NCBI GenBank assembly: GCA_019009955.1
Contig: CM032233.1
Location: 121,118,501 to 121,182,500 of the forward strand
DNA length: 64,000 nt
Direction of reading: 5' to 3'
From: Riptortus pedestris
Taxonomy: Eukaryota; Arthropoda; Insecta; Hemiptera; Alydidae
This document shows, piece by piece, positions 1 through 10,720 of the stretch (positions within the stretch are counted from its first letter, which is position 1; each line of letters opens with the position of its first letter). The position numbers and the translations under genes are program-made. A model generated the notes under the pieces. It searched no databases, was not told the origin of the DNA, and saw only the letters and a list, made by a program, of their open reading frames with translations.

Positions 1-164
1 CTGAAGAATAACATTTACTCATTATGCACCGATTTTATAATCATTCAATTCAATATACAGTGACCAAACTATTGTAGAATAATTTCCGACAGATGAGGCC
101 AATTCGGAAATTTTCTCTGTTGGAATAAGGACCATTGAAGCTGGAAGGCGTAGTTACAAATAAA

Positions 165-335
165 GACATTTTTTAAGCGCTATAGAAGCTATAATCAAAT
201 ATAATAAATAAAAAGAAAATAAAAAAGAATGAAATAATAAAAAAGATAAAATAAAATAAAAATATAAAATAGAATATTGAAATAAGTAAGACGACTACAA
301 ATAAAATTAATAACTAAAAAATAAAAAAACTTCCT
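165..335 (-). repeat. LINE 3' tail fragment
   Basis: This A-rich block resembles the 3' end of the minus-strand LINE at 53696-54560. Both share a stretch reading approximately AATAAGTAAGA-n-ACTACAAATA within a poly-A/AAAT context. No coding sequence is attached. It is probably a short 5'-truncated LINE insertion, but low complexity makes the match weak. Confidence 0.3.
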
Positions 336-371
336 TCAAACGTTCTAACGCGTTCTTAGAAAATTGTTATT

Positions 372-495
<124 letters not shown>

Positions 496-524
496 CGTGT
501 ATATACATATATCCTTCTTTGTGT

Positions 525-735
525 GCCTGTTAGCACTCTAGCGGCCTCAATTTATTATTCAACCTTACCAAACTTGTATTTAAACGTTTCACATCGAAAA
601 TTGGAAATACCTCCGTTTTTACGAATCCGATCGAAAAGTGGTTATATAGCGAGTCTAAATTTTATTTCCCACAATTGTTGTTCTATTATTTCGTTCTTCA
701 ACTCTAATTTTAATTTAAATATTTGCATTATTTAA
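525..735 (+). mobile_element. HEL-A (HINE-like) internal fragment
   Basis: After the microsatellite the sequence follows the HEL-A order. A CTCTAGCGGCC block comes first, then CCAAACT, then a CTCCGTTTTTACG block ahead of the CGATCGAAAA motif. It is diverged and lacks both termini. Confidence 0.5.
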
Positions 736-740
736 TATCG

Positions 741-1703
741 AACCGGTACTCATGGGCTAACGGGAGGGCACTCATTTAAAGACTATTATTAAATCATAAT
801 AAAAAGAAAACCCACTCTATTATTTAAAATCTCACTTCTAGAAGTGTAAGTGGTGTGCTGTATCTTATTTATACTGTTATATCCTCGTTTATATTTTGAC
901 CTATATCTTTATTTTGATTTATTATTGTTATCATTTGGAGAAATGGAGAAGAGGCTAAGGAGAATAATGGCGTTTATCATCATTTGATCGATTTCGTGCT
1001 ATGGCTTTCTATATTGTGACTTAATTAGAGTGGCTACGCCAAAGAACAGCAGTTGCTCTGCCTGGAACAACTAATGAAGAGGCCAGCTGACGAAGAGCCA
1101 GCCAGTCCCAGAGGATGGGGGCCAACTTTAAGGGTTTTTTCCATTTTTTCCCCCCTTAAAAGCAGAGGGCGTGTTGTCCACTCTAGATGTAATTTTTTTT
1201 TCATTTCTTCTGGAGCTCTCGGATTAGTGTGTGTGTGTGTGTGTGTTGGTGGGGGGGGGGGGATAGAGCCGCTACCTGCTGTACTTTCCCACAGGGACCC
1301 TTGCATAAGTGTTTACTCCGTCCGTTCAAGTCCAGGTAGGTCCCTCGACCTTTCAGCCCTCCGAAAGAGGAAAAAAGTGGAACAAAGCAGCAAAACTCGG
1401 TTTTGCAAATAGAGCAGTGGAAAGGAGGTATCGTATTGCGGTGAATAGCTAGGACGTAACCAGCCCCCGCCGCTCCGGACAGGGCAATTACACTAGCTCT
1501 GTACCTTTTAGGCTATTTTTAACCTTTTTTCTCCACCTGGGTAGGTAATGCGTCCCCATTATTAATGACTATTAGTACCTTTAAAATCAAGATCATGAAC
1601 AATGCATAAATTATCTAGGTATGTCAAGTTTATGGGTCCATATATGGAAGCTACCAGCGGATCCCAAATACCTAACAAAAGAACTTAATTGATTATCCAA
1701 AAA
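741..1703. other. Unassigned, with (TG)n/poly-G at 1229-1262
   Basis: No gene or named repeat is recognised. A TG microsatellite running into a G-tract lies near 1229-1262. The overlapping plus and minus open frames at 1034-1412 contain translated simple repeat and show no domain, so I do not call them genes. Confidence 0.5.
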
Positions 1704-2735
1704 TGGGTGCGTAAACTAAGCAGATTACCCACGTGAAGTTCTACAATAGATAAATCTCCATACCAGTAACACTTAACAACACCCTGATTATCAAGTGAAT
1801 AGTTCAAACGGCAATGAGAAATCCGTCGGTCAATTTTAATAGACTCCCAACGGAAGCGTCTGTTTTGTAAACAAACAGGTTACTCAACCTCTCAGAGCTT
1901 AATAGATAGATAGAAATATTCTTCGCGAGAAAGAAAAACAATTATTAAAATATATCTGAATATAACATATTAATTTTATTGAAAACCATTTACTATATCT
2001 AGTACTGTTATTTATAATGAATCAGAATAATTTCTCAATCACTCAAATTTTAGTAATCCAAAAACTTAAGACGGGGGGAACATATTTGCATGTATCTCGT
2101 ATAATGAAGGCCTCTTGAAAACAGAGAATAAATGTATATAACAGTATTTATAGAATATTTAATTTTCAATAAGATTGGTTCTATACAATTTTTCGATCCG
2201 ACGCATAGTAACAGAGATATTTTGAATTTCCGAAAATCCTCCCCTCTAAACCCCTCTCCTACTAGTCCCGTTTCAGCCATTAACAAACTTGATCTTTCTT
2301 TTTACATAAAACGATTAAATATCGAGTTTTGTAACAATCAAACTGAAATTGTGACTGCTAGAACGTTAACAGAATAAATATAAAGTAGATTTATTTACTG
2401 ACATAAACGTTTAAAACGTTTTTTGAGCCATAAGGTCAGAAAATAGAACACACCTTATTTTCGGCTATGTAAATATTTTCTTTTAAATGTGTTGTTTCCC
2501 CTATCCAAATTTGCTCATTTTCAAAATTAAAGCTATGTTTGTTTAGTACTGCATGTTCAGACAAGGCTCTTTGGCTATCTATATTTTATTTTTGTTGTCT
2601 ATATTTATATAATTTTGAAAGGATCTCGTTTTCGTCATTTCCTGAGTAGGATCGATGGACATTTGAAGAAACTTTTTCGAAACCCGCGTCATGAGTATGA
2701 CCTCAATAGCTGAACTCCCTTAAGGGAAATCTGCT
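1704..2735 (-). mobile_element. HEL-A copy, near full length
   Basis: The minus-strand copy has its 5' terminus at 2735 (AGCAGATTTCCCTTAAGGGA, then tail-in). The complement is flanked by a T-run. It reads through the GTCCATCGATCC, GTTCGTTAATGG-like and GATATTTGCAT-like blocks to a degraded 3' end at about 1704, where the GCAGCCCCTGC hairpin is largely lost. The usual (TA)n interval (about 2380-2600) is replaced by unrelated AT-rich DNA. It carries no coding capacity, as expected for a non-autonomous Helentron derivative. Confidence 0.8.
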
Positions 2736-2909
2736 AAAAATACGCGTTTAAAGACACTTAGTCGAGTCATGGCCTACACCAGTGGTCGGCAAAGTAAAGC
2801 TCCGGAGCTGCACGTGGCTCTTTGCCTCCTTAAGTGCGGCTCTGGCCTTGTTTTGCTGTTCTTTCCTTTTTCGGCTCTACATATATACGCGAACAATCTT
2901 TCCACAAGC

Positions 2910-3065
2910 ATGAACATTAATAAGAGTAAACGGAAGAAGTCTGAGTAACTGAGAAGTCGTCTTATTGATGACAACTTGGAATCATGCCTAAAATTAAAAA
3001 CAACAACATACAAACCTGACTTACACAAACTTTTCACGGAGATGCAAGCACATTGTTCGCATTAA
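2910..3065 (+). pseudogene. hAT transposase C-terminal dimerisation remnant
   Basis: Frame 2910-3065 reads SMNINKSKRKKSE, a stop, LRSRLIDDNLESCLKLK and then PDLHKLFTEMQAHCSH before TAA. This matches the end of hAT transposases of the GTF2IRD2/ZBED-like type (usual pattern: F-S-x-M-N-x-N-K-S-K, then R-x-R-L-T-D-x-N-L). One internal stop lies after SE, and a one-base frameshift is needed just upstream to join the EQSF block. Only the extreme C-terminus of the transposase survives, so the element cannot be autonomous. Confidence 0.7.
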
Positions 3066-3225
3066 TAAATATTTATTAAGTATGAAGTTTAGTTTTATTT
3101 AGTGTACTACTTATTTAGTGTAATAAAAGTATACTAAACTAGCAGATTTGGCTTCGAATCTTTTTTGAAATTGTTGTAATGTTCATATTTGGCTCTTTGG
3201 CTAAAACGTTTGCCGACCACTGGAC

Positions 3226-3431
3226 CAGAGGGTGAGGCAACCTGTTTAATCAAGGGGCAAATTTAAATTTTAAAATTTTTTGATAGGCCGCACATAAAAA
3301 AATATTTACATATTTATTTGTATTTTATAACAATGTATTCAGTGGAGAAAGTCGATAAAATAAATTCAATTTTAGAAATGCGTGGCGGGCCGCATAAACA
3401 TGTTTAAAGGGCCGCACGTTGCTCATCCCTG
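3226..3431. mobile_element. Short hAT-like MITE
   Basis: A 206-bp unit has imperfect inverted ends. The left is CAGAGGGTGAGGCAAC. The right, read on the complement, is CAGGGATGAGCAACG. The interior has GGCCGCA and GGGCCGCA stretches. Its right end abuts the GCCTACAC duplication, while its left end is three bases from the end of the neighbouring hAT unit. Confidence 0.6.
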
Positions 3432-3439
3432 GCCTACAC

Positions 3440-4089
3440 CATTATTAATCTTCAGTTACCTCTGTTTTGTGCTGCTGCATTCCAGTTGCAAATACCAAGT
3501 ATTGTTAGTTCATCGGTGGCAACACAGTCAGACGGCGAGACATTTTTAGAAGTGTCAACATATCGTCAGTGTATGTGCTGAGCGAGCCTGGTGTATACGG
3601 TACAGGATTAGTCCTTATTTCTTGCCAGTTCCAGTCACATCTTCAGTCGTGCCTCGTTCTTTTCCTTTGATGCCTCAAAACATTCACCACCAAAGTAAGG
3701 ATTCCTTTCCTTCACACCTAACATTTCACCTTCCACTTTATTCATCACTTTTCTCTACCTCCATATCGTTCTTCTGCACTAAACCCTCCGAGGGTTCTTG
3801 ACATTTGTTACAAAGACTACAATTAGTCATTCCCTGTAACTTTCATTACGGATTCATCCAAAATTTATACGTTCCAAAACAGAACGGTTTTGAGTCGTTT
3901 GGCAACGACGATTCGGGGGTTTGTATAGGATACTCTGATAACCCTTATATGATAGATCCTTACTTTAGCCAAACATTGAATATGTTATGTTTTATGTGGT
4001 GATACGAATTTTGCCCCCCCCCCCCGGGGATTGTGTGATGTTCCCGCCAATATGATCAAACATTTAAAAAAAAAAAAATACAAAATATG
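3440..4089. other. Unassigned
   Basis: No recognised gene or repeat. A C-run followed by GGGG lies near 4014-4028 and a poly-A tract near 4067-4079. The open frame at 3805-4002 has no recognisable domain. Confidence 0.45.
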
Positions 4090-4310
4090 GGGGCTCAGGT
4101 TAGCCATGTGAGTTAAAGCTTCGACCTAAGTCTCACGTGGTAAACCTAGAGCGGCGTGTTCGATTCCCGCCCTGGGTAATAGGAGTTTATTTAGTGACGG
4201 AATTCAATAAATAAAATCCTTAGTCCGACCCTGGCTAGGAAAGGGTGGTAACCTGTAGATTAGCCTTCCCAATTAGCCTTAGTTGCAAAAAGTGGACGTT
4301 AATAAATAAT
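4090..4310 (+). repeat. SINE-A (tRNA-derived), near full length
   Basis: It starts GGGGCTCAGGTTAGCC and contains the tRNA-like stem GTGAG...CTCAC and the B-box GTTCGATTCCCGCC. It then carries the non-tRNA body (TTTAGTGACG, CCCTGGCTAG, AAAGGGTGG, GTAGAT-like, AAAAAGTGGACG) and ends in an AAT-rich tail. An RNA polymerase III promoter of this type is standard for SINEs. No clear target duplication was seen here. Confidence 0.8.
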
Positions 4311-5687
4311 TTAAATTTTCATGTCAGTGGGGCAAGACTGGAAGTTAGATTAAAGCTGTAGTCTACATACTCATCCTGGCTAATAGTCTTATCATTTGTC
4401 AGTTGATGTAGGCTACAGGCTACCGAGGGATGGCTATCTAACAACTCTTACTTCATGTGGAATTTTCCCCACTCGTGTCATTGATGGTGTGGTTGGAATT
4501 TCCTCATGATGCCTTTATTGTGAAATGGTCTGATGCAGAGTGCAATGGGAAACCACTGCATGTCCTTGTGACCCTCTTATTCCCTTGTCCGTTCCCGTTA
4601 AAATCAGGTTTACCTTTTCACTAGATCAATTATCAAGTGTAGACTGTAGATACAACAACATTAAATTTATACAAGATATGGTTCCCATTGCGGGAGTGAA
4701 TTTTCAAATCCTTAGCGACATTGCAAAATATTGTGTTTGAAATGGAAATAGCAGTGCAAGGGTTTACGATGTTATTCTGCATTCCTTGGTCAGACAGGCT
4801 GCTGGTCAGCTTTTAGATAGAAATCTACAGCGCAAGATAAGAGCCTTCTGCCATTATCTCTTGTTCTATACAGTTCCAGGAAGAGGATGTTGATAGTAAA
4901 AAGCAGAAGCAGTGAGGTGTACATGGGTATAATTGGCCTGGGATTGGGGTGTGGCGAGCCGGGCTGAAAGGGTATGTAATGGGCCATTGTGCAGAGAGAG
5001 GGCACGTGGCCGAGGGTAAAAAACCTGCCCGCAAGGGTTATTAGCAACCGCCAGGTACTGAGCCTCACTCACCCTTTCCCTTGGGCGACCTTCTCCGGCG
5101 CTTCCTCTCCAAGGTCGCCAGTAGCAATCCTTCCGGGGGGAAGCCGCCATCACCTGCAACCAGTTCCCCGTCCCGTTTAATCTCGCCGAGTCAAGTGTTT
5201 CAAGCTCTACTTCCTCCTACCACTCTCTAAAGTAGACAATAGCAAACCTTCAGCGCTTCAACACTCAACGAAGGGGGTTTAGTAATCAATAAAAAGACGG
5301 CATCACAGCAAATCAATTAATTTTATGCGGGTGAATGTGTACGTATGTATGTCTATATTTATCTATTAAACCCCCAGCGGTCCACAATATTTTTACAATC
5401 GCTTCCGAACTCTATATTCAAATAAGTTCAGGTAAAACTAAACACAAGACAGTTAAAGAAGGAAATTGGAACGTTATTTGAGGGGGATGAAATTGGAACG
5501 TTATTTGAGAGGGACGAAATTTAAAATACAAAAACCTCAATCTTTATTTTTCCGATAAAAAAGAATTATAGGACCTATTTTATGTGTTGCCAAAAATTAA
5601 TTTGACTTCAAGTATTCCTATCTGATACCCCAAACTCCTAGAGACGGAAACTAATTTACGATATAATGTTTATGATATGTTATTCAA

Positions 5688-5756
<69 letters not shown>

Positions 5757-6167
5757 GTGTTGCGTTTGAGTGTGCGCGCGTCTAAATCTACATCTGCCTG
5801 TTTCAAATAAAACTATGGGCGTTAATGTCCAAAATCAGAGCAAGAGGACTGAGAGTTTAGTGGAGGGGTAAAATATGTAGTCTTAAATATAACGTTTACA
5901 CGTATAAAAATGTAGCTATAACAAATCTTGTTAACCATGTTAATTACTATAATTATTTTTCTATAAATTTAATGGCTCCTCGAATAGTAGCGAAGTTAAA
6001 TAACCCGTGGAAATCAGTGTTTTTGCTTTCAGCTTACAAATAAACACTCACGCCCACTAATGCGACTTTAAGATTAAGCTAATTAAATTGTGTGTGTTGT
6101 GTTTAAGGTTTTATACAGATATGAATAGAGATAAAAACGTGAAATAGCATCATTTTTGAAATTTAGG
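4311..6167. other. Mostly unassigned; microsatellite at 5688-5755
   Basis: A relatively GC-rich patch (about 4860-5220) has several overlapping frames, none with a recognisable domain. An (AT)n-(GT)n compound microsatellite lies at 5688-5755. Two direct copies of GGAAATTGGAACGTTATTTG-like sequence lie near 5460-5520. No gene is supported. Confidence 0.45.
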
Positions 6168-6261
6168 GGCTATTAAGGTGGAACTCATGACGCGATTTTC
6201 GAAAAATGTCTTCAAATGTCCATCAGCCCTACCTAGTATATGACGAAAAAGAGGTCCGTTC

Positions 6262-6297
<36 letters not shown>

Positions 6298-7320
6298 TGT
6301 TGTTTTTTTTGGAGTTTTGGTCAGTGTTAGTGAAAAAATCTTAGTTCATTCCAATATTTCGAGAATATTTATTTTCTCTTCTTCAGGGCTAAGAAGTACA
6401 GGCACTATTTTATATATGTATTGCACATTGTTATTAGAGTGTAATAGATAGTGTTTGTGTTAATTCTACTTACCAAAAATAAAGATATTTAAAAATGATT
6501 GTACATCACTGTAGTTCCTTTGTTTACATTAGGAGTACTGAGTATAACCTACCCTGCAGAAGAGAAAATAAATATTCTCATATTATCAGTTAACGTTCTA
6601 GCGGTCGCAATTTTTGTCGTATCGTTACCAAACTCCATATTTAATCGTTTTATGTACAAAGAAAGATGAAGTACGTTAATGGCTGGAGTCGGAACAGTGG
6701 GAGGGGGGTTAGAGAGGGGAATTCGAAAATTCGAAATATCTCCGTTACTATAAGTCGGATGGAAAAAGCGTATAGAACCAATCTTGTTGAAAATTGAATG
6801 TACTATAAATATTGTTATATATATTTATATTCTTTATTTTGAATATTAACCGAAATATTTTCAGTTTTCAGCCTTCAGCGAACCCCTACTCCTACTTATG
6901 TCACATAAAGTATGCTCTGTTATATAATAGGCCACTTTATTCGAAGCTTAAATAATAAATATTGTTTTCAAGAGACCTTTATTATACGAGATACATGCAA
7001 ATTGCTAAAATTTGAGTAATAAAAATTATTCTGATTCATTATAAATTACATTATTAATACCTGATATTCAGATATATTTCAGTAATTGTTTTTCTTTCCG
7101 ATGAAGAGTATATTTATTTATCTGTTCCCCAGTGTGAGTTTGGCTGACATGATTGTTTACAATTTTCCCAACGCTTTCCGTCGGGAGTTTATTAAAATTG
7201 ACTGCACGATTTCTCATTCCTGTTGTATTTATTCACTTAGAATTCAGTGTGGTGTTATGTGTTGCCGGTATGTAGATTTATCTATTGTAAAAGTTGACGT
7301 GGGTCTCCTTAGTGACGGAC
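6168..7320 (+). mobile_element. HEL-A copy with nested foldback
   Basis: The copy begins in the 5' subterminal block (CATGACGCGATTTTCG) and passes GTCCATC and GGTCCGTTCAAAA to (TA)n at 6267-6295. After a nested foldback (6296-6585) it resumes at GTTAACGTTCTAGCGGTCGC. It continues through GATATTTTCA-like, TTCGAAGCTTAAATA and CTTTCCGTCGGGAG to GTGACGGAC at 7320, followed by TTTC. The extreme 5' palindrome is missing. The 3' hairpin is degraded (GGTCTCCTTAG). Confidence 0.8.
6296..6585 (-). mobile_element. Foldback FB-E copy 1, inside HEL-A (TA)n
   Basis: It shares GGTGTTGTT...GGAGTTTTGGTCA...TTTCGAGAAT...TTTATTTTCTCTTC with the complement of the element at 8393-8584. The minus strand reads CTGAAGA (6386-6380), a hairpin, then CGAAA (6361-6357). 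A second, inverted version of the hairpin block (GCAGAAGAGAAAATAAATAT) lies at 6548-6575, giving arms of about 50 bp at 6350-6400 and 6536-6585. It interrupts HEL-A exactly between (TA)n and the CTAGCGG block. Confidence 0.65.
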
Positions 7321-7777
7321 TTTCTTTTAGTGCGATTGATGTAAGCCATAGGTAAGGTTTTCAATGCAACTGACAAAGAAAAAAACATCAAAATAGCAAT
7401 TATTACTTAATCCATATTATTTAGAGAGTCGTTAGAATCAATAGGTTATTGGCTCGAGTACCGAAAGGACTGGAAGGAAAAAAGTTGAATGGATTGTGCC
7501 CTTGCCGGCAGGACTATTAGCGGCTGGTAATCCGTAACCCCTAATTTTGCTTTGCCTCCAAACCCTTTTATTGGCTGTTTGCTTCTTACCCAAGAAAGGG
7601 GGAAATAGGGACCGAAAGCTTAGGCACAATAAAAAGAAGCTGGTGAAAAAGCTGCTTTCATAGAGCATAACACAAGGCAAACGCCGCCTATCACATGTCA
7701 GGCGGCCGTGTGTACGCATTCGTCAGTTGTCCGTATCCCCCAGAAAATATTTCTTAAAATAAAAAACAAAAAAAACA
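7321..7777. other. Unassigned
   Basis: No recognised element. The minus-strand frame at 7438-7719 shows no domain that I recognise. Confidence 0.4.
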
Positions 7778-7818
7778 AATTTAATCATCTATAAGACTCG
7801 TCTTCTTAATCAAAAAAA

Positions 7819-8284
7819 GTCTGTCACACAGGGGCTTCGTAAACTAAGCAGATTTCCCACCTGGAGTTTATAATAGAGAAATCTGCCTAATAATAACAGT
7901 TGTAATAACGAGTGTCTAAACCAATTCACGAGAGCCGAACAGTTAAGGAAACGGCCGAACTAGCTTTCGGCGGAAAGTCCCGAATAGAACCGACTTCAGC
8001 CGATTTCAACTCATCGGCACACACTCAATAAAAATGCAAATATCTCGATTAATATTCAAGATAGAGAATAAATATATATAACAATATTTATAGTAAATTT
8101 AATTTTCTATAAGATTGTGTCTATACAATGTTTCGATCGGACGCATAATAACGGACATATTTTAAACATTCGAAAATCCTTCCCTCTAGCAATTAACTTA
8201 CTTGATCTTTCTTTTTACATATAACGATTAAATATAGAGTTTGGTAACAGTCAAACAAAAATTGCGACCGCTAGAGCGTTAACA

Positions 8285-8357
<73 letters not shown>

Positions 8358-8582
8358 GTGTTGATGTTTTCGACCAGGCTATATTTATATATGGTGTTGT
8401 TATTCTTTTTGAAAAAACAAGGGAGGCTACTATAACCCTAGTCCTAAGTGCAATAGTTATGTGTAATAGTTTTTAAGTATCTTTAGTCCTGCCCTGAAGA
8501 GAAAATAAAGATTCTCGAAATATCGGCATAAACTTTGATTTTTTCACCAACATTGACCAAAACTCCAAAAAGAATAACAACA

Positions 8583-8640
<58 letters not shown>

Positions 8641-8697
8641 GAAAATCTCGTCATGAGTACGACCTTAATAGCTGATTTCCCTTAAGGGAAATCTGCT
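7819..8697 (-). mobile_element. HEL-A copy, both termini present
   Basis: The 3' terminus is at 7819 (complement ends ...GTGACAGAC, then T-run). The 5' terminus is at 8697 with the intact palindrome GATTTCCCTTAAGGGAAATC. The conserved order of blocks is kept, with deletions relative to 6168-7320. The (TA)n microsatellite is expanded and split into 8287-8354 and 8585-8638 by a foldback element. Confidence 0.85.
8393..8584 (+). mobile_element. Foldback FB-E copy 2 with 19-bp perfect TIRs
   Basis: The left arm GGTGTTGTTATTCTTTTTG (8393-8411) is matched perfectly by its complement at 8566-8584. Near the right arm lies CTGAAGA (8494-8500), a GAAAAU/GAUUCUC-type stem with one mismatch, then CGAAA (8516-8520). 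The element lies within the (TA)n tract of HEL-A. It is non-coding, and the class is uncertain. Confidence 0.8.
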
Positions 8698-8810
8698 AAA
8701 AAACGAAAACTAATTTAATCATCTATAAGACTCGTCTTCTTAATCAAACAGAAATTAATACAACCAATAACTGGGAGTTTAATAGCGGGTAGGGGAGGAG
8801 TTTAATAACT

Positions 8811-9843
8811 GGGATTGCTGCAGTGGTAGGAGACAATACTGTGCACAAACAACTACATGACTACAATACAATATACACGGCAGAATTACAGGCTATACTC
8901 ATAGGACTAACGAACATCACAACTACTAAAAGAGACATAGTCATTTGTACAGACTCATTAAGTTCAATAAAGTCACCTGAAGACATATACTCCACCAAAC
9001 CCCTTATTATTGAAATATTTAAAAATATTCATATACTAAAAAAACACATTACTATTTATTGGTTACCTGGCCATGAGGACATATCTCAAAGTAATATATT
9101 AGACAAAGCAGCCAAAGAATCAACTGAACAAATAGATTTTTCGGACATACGTCACCAAGACGCTTTCTCTCAAATAAGAAAACTCGTAATTAATGACTGG
9201 AATAACTTTTGGTATAACACTGACAGTAAACTTAGGAAAATAAAATCAAACACGTTCAACTGCATTTCAAGTAATAGACACTCTAGAAGAGAAGAAATTG
9301 TACTTACACGCCTACGCACAGGACACACTAGACTAACACATTCATATCTAATGAGCAGACAAGATGAACCTATATGTCGCTACTGCAATAGAACGTTGAC
9401 TGTAAAATACATACCAACTGACTGCACACAAGTAAAAACGTACCCATGGCCCACAACATTATGCGAACTACTGGCCGACAGTAGCCAATTTATAGATGAT
9501 GTTTTTAAGTATTTAAGAAATAATGGATTATTTGATGAAATATAAAAGCTATTATTTACCGCTATGAAAGTTATATATAGCAAGCGCTGTACGTGGAATA
9601 TAAGTTTTGGCTACTTCCAGGTTAACTATTTATAGTTTTTCTTTTCTTTTTTTGTATATTCTTTTTTCTCTCATGTTGTAAATAAACTAACAATTTATAT
9701 TTAGTTTTGTCCATTCTATTTATTTTGTACATTTGTAAAATTAATCTTTGTAAATATTTTAATATTTATTTAATTTTTTAAAATTATATTCTAACAGGTT
9801 AAAAGATGAATCGCCATTGTAGCGACATCTGAAATAAATAACA
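8811..9843 (+). mobile_element. 5'-truncated jockey-like LINE
   Basis: Similarity to an RNase H frame begins abruptly at about 8811 (in-frame GIAAVVGD). The insertion comprises the 240-codon RNase H/C-terminal frame, an AT-rich 3' UTR and an AATAAATAACAAATAATA tail. Severe 5' truncation is typical of target-primed reverse transcription. Confidence 0.75.
8823..9545 (+). CDS. LINE RNase H domain and C-terminus (5'-truncated)
   Basis: This is the C-terminal part of a jockey-like non-LTR retrotransposon polyprotein. RNase H removes RNA from the RNA-DNA hybrid. Catalytic-type residues seen are Glu21 (in TAELQA), Asp44 (in CTDSLSS) and Asp94 (in NILDKAAK), after WLPGHEDI. The first catalytic Asp of the fold is lost with the truncation, and the usual GNE-x-AD motif is changed to SNILD. 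A zinc-finger-like tail follows RLRTGHTRLTHSYLM, with Cys185, Cys188 and Cys201 kept but the expected His replaced by Tyr196. The listed start is a GTG; the frame continues upstream to about 8811. It is open over 240 codons, so it is a fairly young copy, but it is not a functional gene. Confidence 0.8.
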   Translation: MVGDNTVHKQLHDYNTIYTAELQAILIGLTNITTTKRDIVICTDSLSSIKSPEDIYSTKPLIIEIFKNIHILKKHITIYWLPGHEDISQSNILDKAAKESTEQIDFSDIRHQDAFSQIRKLVINDWNNFWYNTDSKLRKIKSNTFNCISSNRHSRREEIVLTRLRTGHTRLTHSYLMSRQDEPICRYCNRTLTVKYIPTDCTQVKTYPWPTTLCELLADSSQFIDDVFKYLRNNGLFDEI

Positions 9844-9848
9844 AATAA

Positions 9849-10140
9849 TAATAGCTGGTTAGGGGATGACGCATTAGACTATTCTCTTTAAAGTCCAGGT
9901 GTCAAACCTGGGATTCTTCACTAAATAGTAATAACTTGTGCGGTTATCGAGGTTTGAGTCGCGACTAGTGTTAGTTAAGTAGCAACTTGTATAAACATTA
10001 TTGGTATGTATTATTATATTACCGTTGCAGTGCTGTAGGAAACCCTTCAAGCTGATGGACGACTAATCATTCATCTAAAGCCATGGGCCTTGGCCCTTCA
10101 TGGATTTCTGATTTCATTTTATTAGGCGGTCATTGTTAAA
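9849..10140 (+). repeat. SINE-B candidate
   Basis: Begins TAGCTGGTTAGGGGATGACG and has a B-box-like GAGGTTTGAGTC near 9949. It then has GTTAAGTAGCAACTTGTATAAA and GCAGTGCTGTAGGAAACCC. A related string (AGTTAAGTAGCTACTTGAATAAA, then CATTGGTCTGTAGTG) occurs at about 45070-45140, and a shorter one at about 24187. Repetition plus a B-box-like motif suggests a tRNA-derived SINE, but the boundaries are unproven. Confidence 0.4.
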
Positions 10141-10289
10141 AAAAATCATTAGGAGTAAGTTCCTGGGATTGAGAGAGGTGGCAGTATACTTTACTCTTGG
10201 CACAAGCTATTGGTAGTGCTAAAAAAATAACATAGATTTGATTATTAGGGATAAAATATTAACATAGGTTTGAATTAATTTATCCAGGT

Positions 10290-10720
10290 GAGTTACCAGG
10301 TAGTTCATATATTGGAAAGAATTGTTGAGTATATCAACATTTCTACACAAATTACTTGCTTCATACGATGTTATACCAAAAAATATACAAAACAAAACTT
10401 ACTCTAAATAAAAAAATAAACAACTTTTCACATTGGCACGTTAACCCCTACTCCATTTCTAAACTTAGAAAGTTTACTATAGCTTATAATCATGGAAGAG
10501 TGAATGCTAATTCATATACAAAGTTTTGTTAATTCGGTTCAATCGTTAGTGCCAAATAAAATTGTTTACTCCCGCTATAGCTTTTACCGTATGTCTCATT
10601 TATACTTTGGTGTACGACAAAAGTGTATATAACAGAAGTTACATTAAATAACAAAATAAACAATTTTTTTATGTGTATCTTTGCCAATAAACCAATAGGC
10701 ACTGATATTTGAACTGCTAT
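10290..10720 (+). repeat. Rep-M fragment
   Basis: Holds the Rep-M landmarks TACCAGGTAGTTCATAT, CCAAATAAAATTGTTTACTC and CCCGCTATAG, and two diverged AAATAAACAACTTTT units about 260-290 bp apart. It is the most diverged Rep-M copy in the window and lacks the 3' CAAACAAACAAAC-type tail. Confidence 0.6.

Larger units (their letters stand above)
2772..3439 (+). mobile_element. Composite hAT insertion with 8-bp TSD
   Basis: The octamer GCCTACAC occurs at 2772-2779 and again at 3432-3439. Between them are two hAT-type units. The first, 2780-3222, has termini CAGTGGTCGGCAAA and TTTGCCGACCACTG. The second, 3226-3431, runs from CAGAGGGTGAGGCAAC to GTTGCTCATCCCTG. Eight-base duplications and CAG...CTG inverted termini are hallmarks of hAT transposons. 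The shared duplication means the outer ends behave as one insertion. The first unit holds a decayed hAT C-terminus. Confidence 0.75.
7778..8748. repeat. 37-bp direct repeats flanking a HEL-A copy
   Basis: Identical 37-bp sequences at 7778-7814 and 8712-8748 (beginning AATTTAATCATCTATAAGAC) bracket the minus-strand HEL-A copy at 7819-8697. A-rich sequence just upstream is also similar on the two sides. Helentrons make no target duplication, so this repeat needs another origin. Confidence 0.85.

Noticed and set aside
1034..1412. Overlapping 90- and 119-codon frames on opposite strands
   Set aside because: Overlap each other and include the TG/G simple repeat; no domain recognised.
4790..5180. 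Cluster of four overlapping frames in a GC-richer patch
   Set aside because: Fewer stops are expected from higher GC; frames on both strands overlap and none shows a motif.
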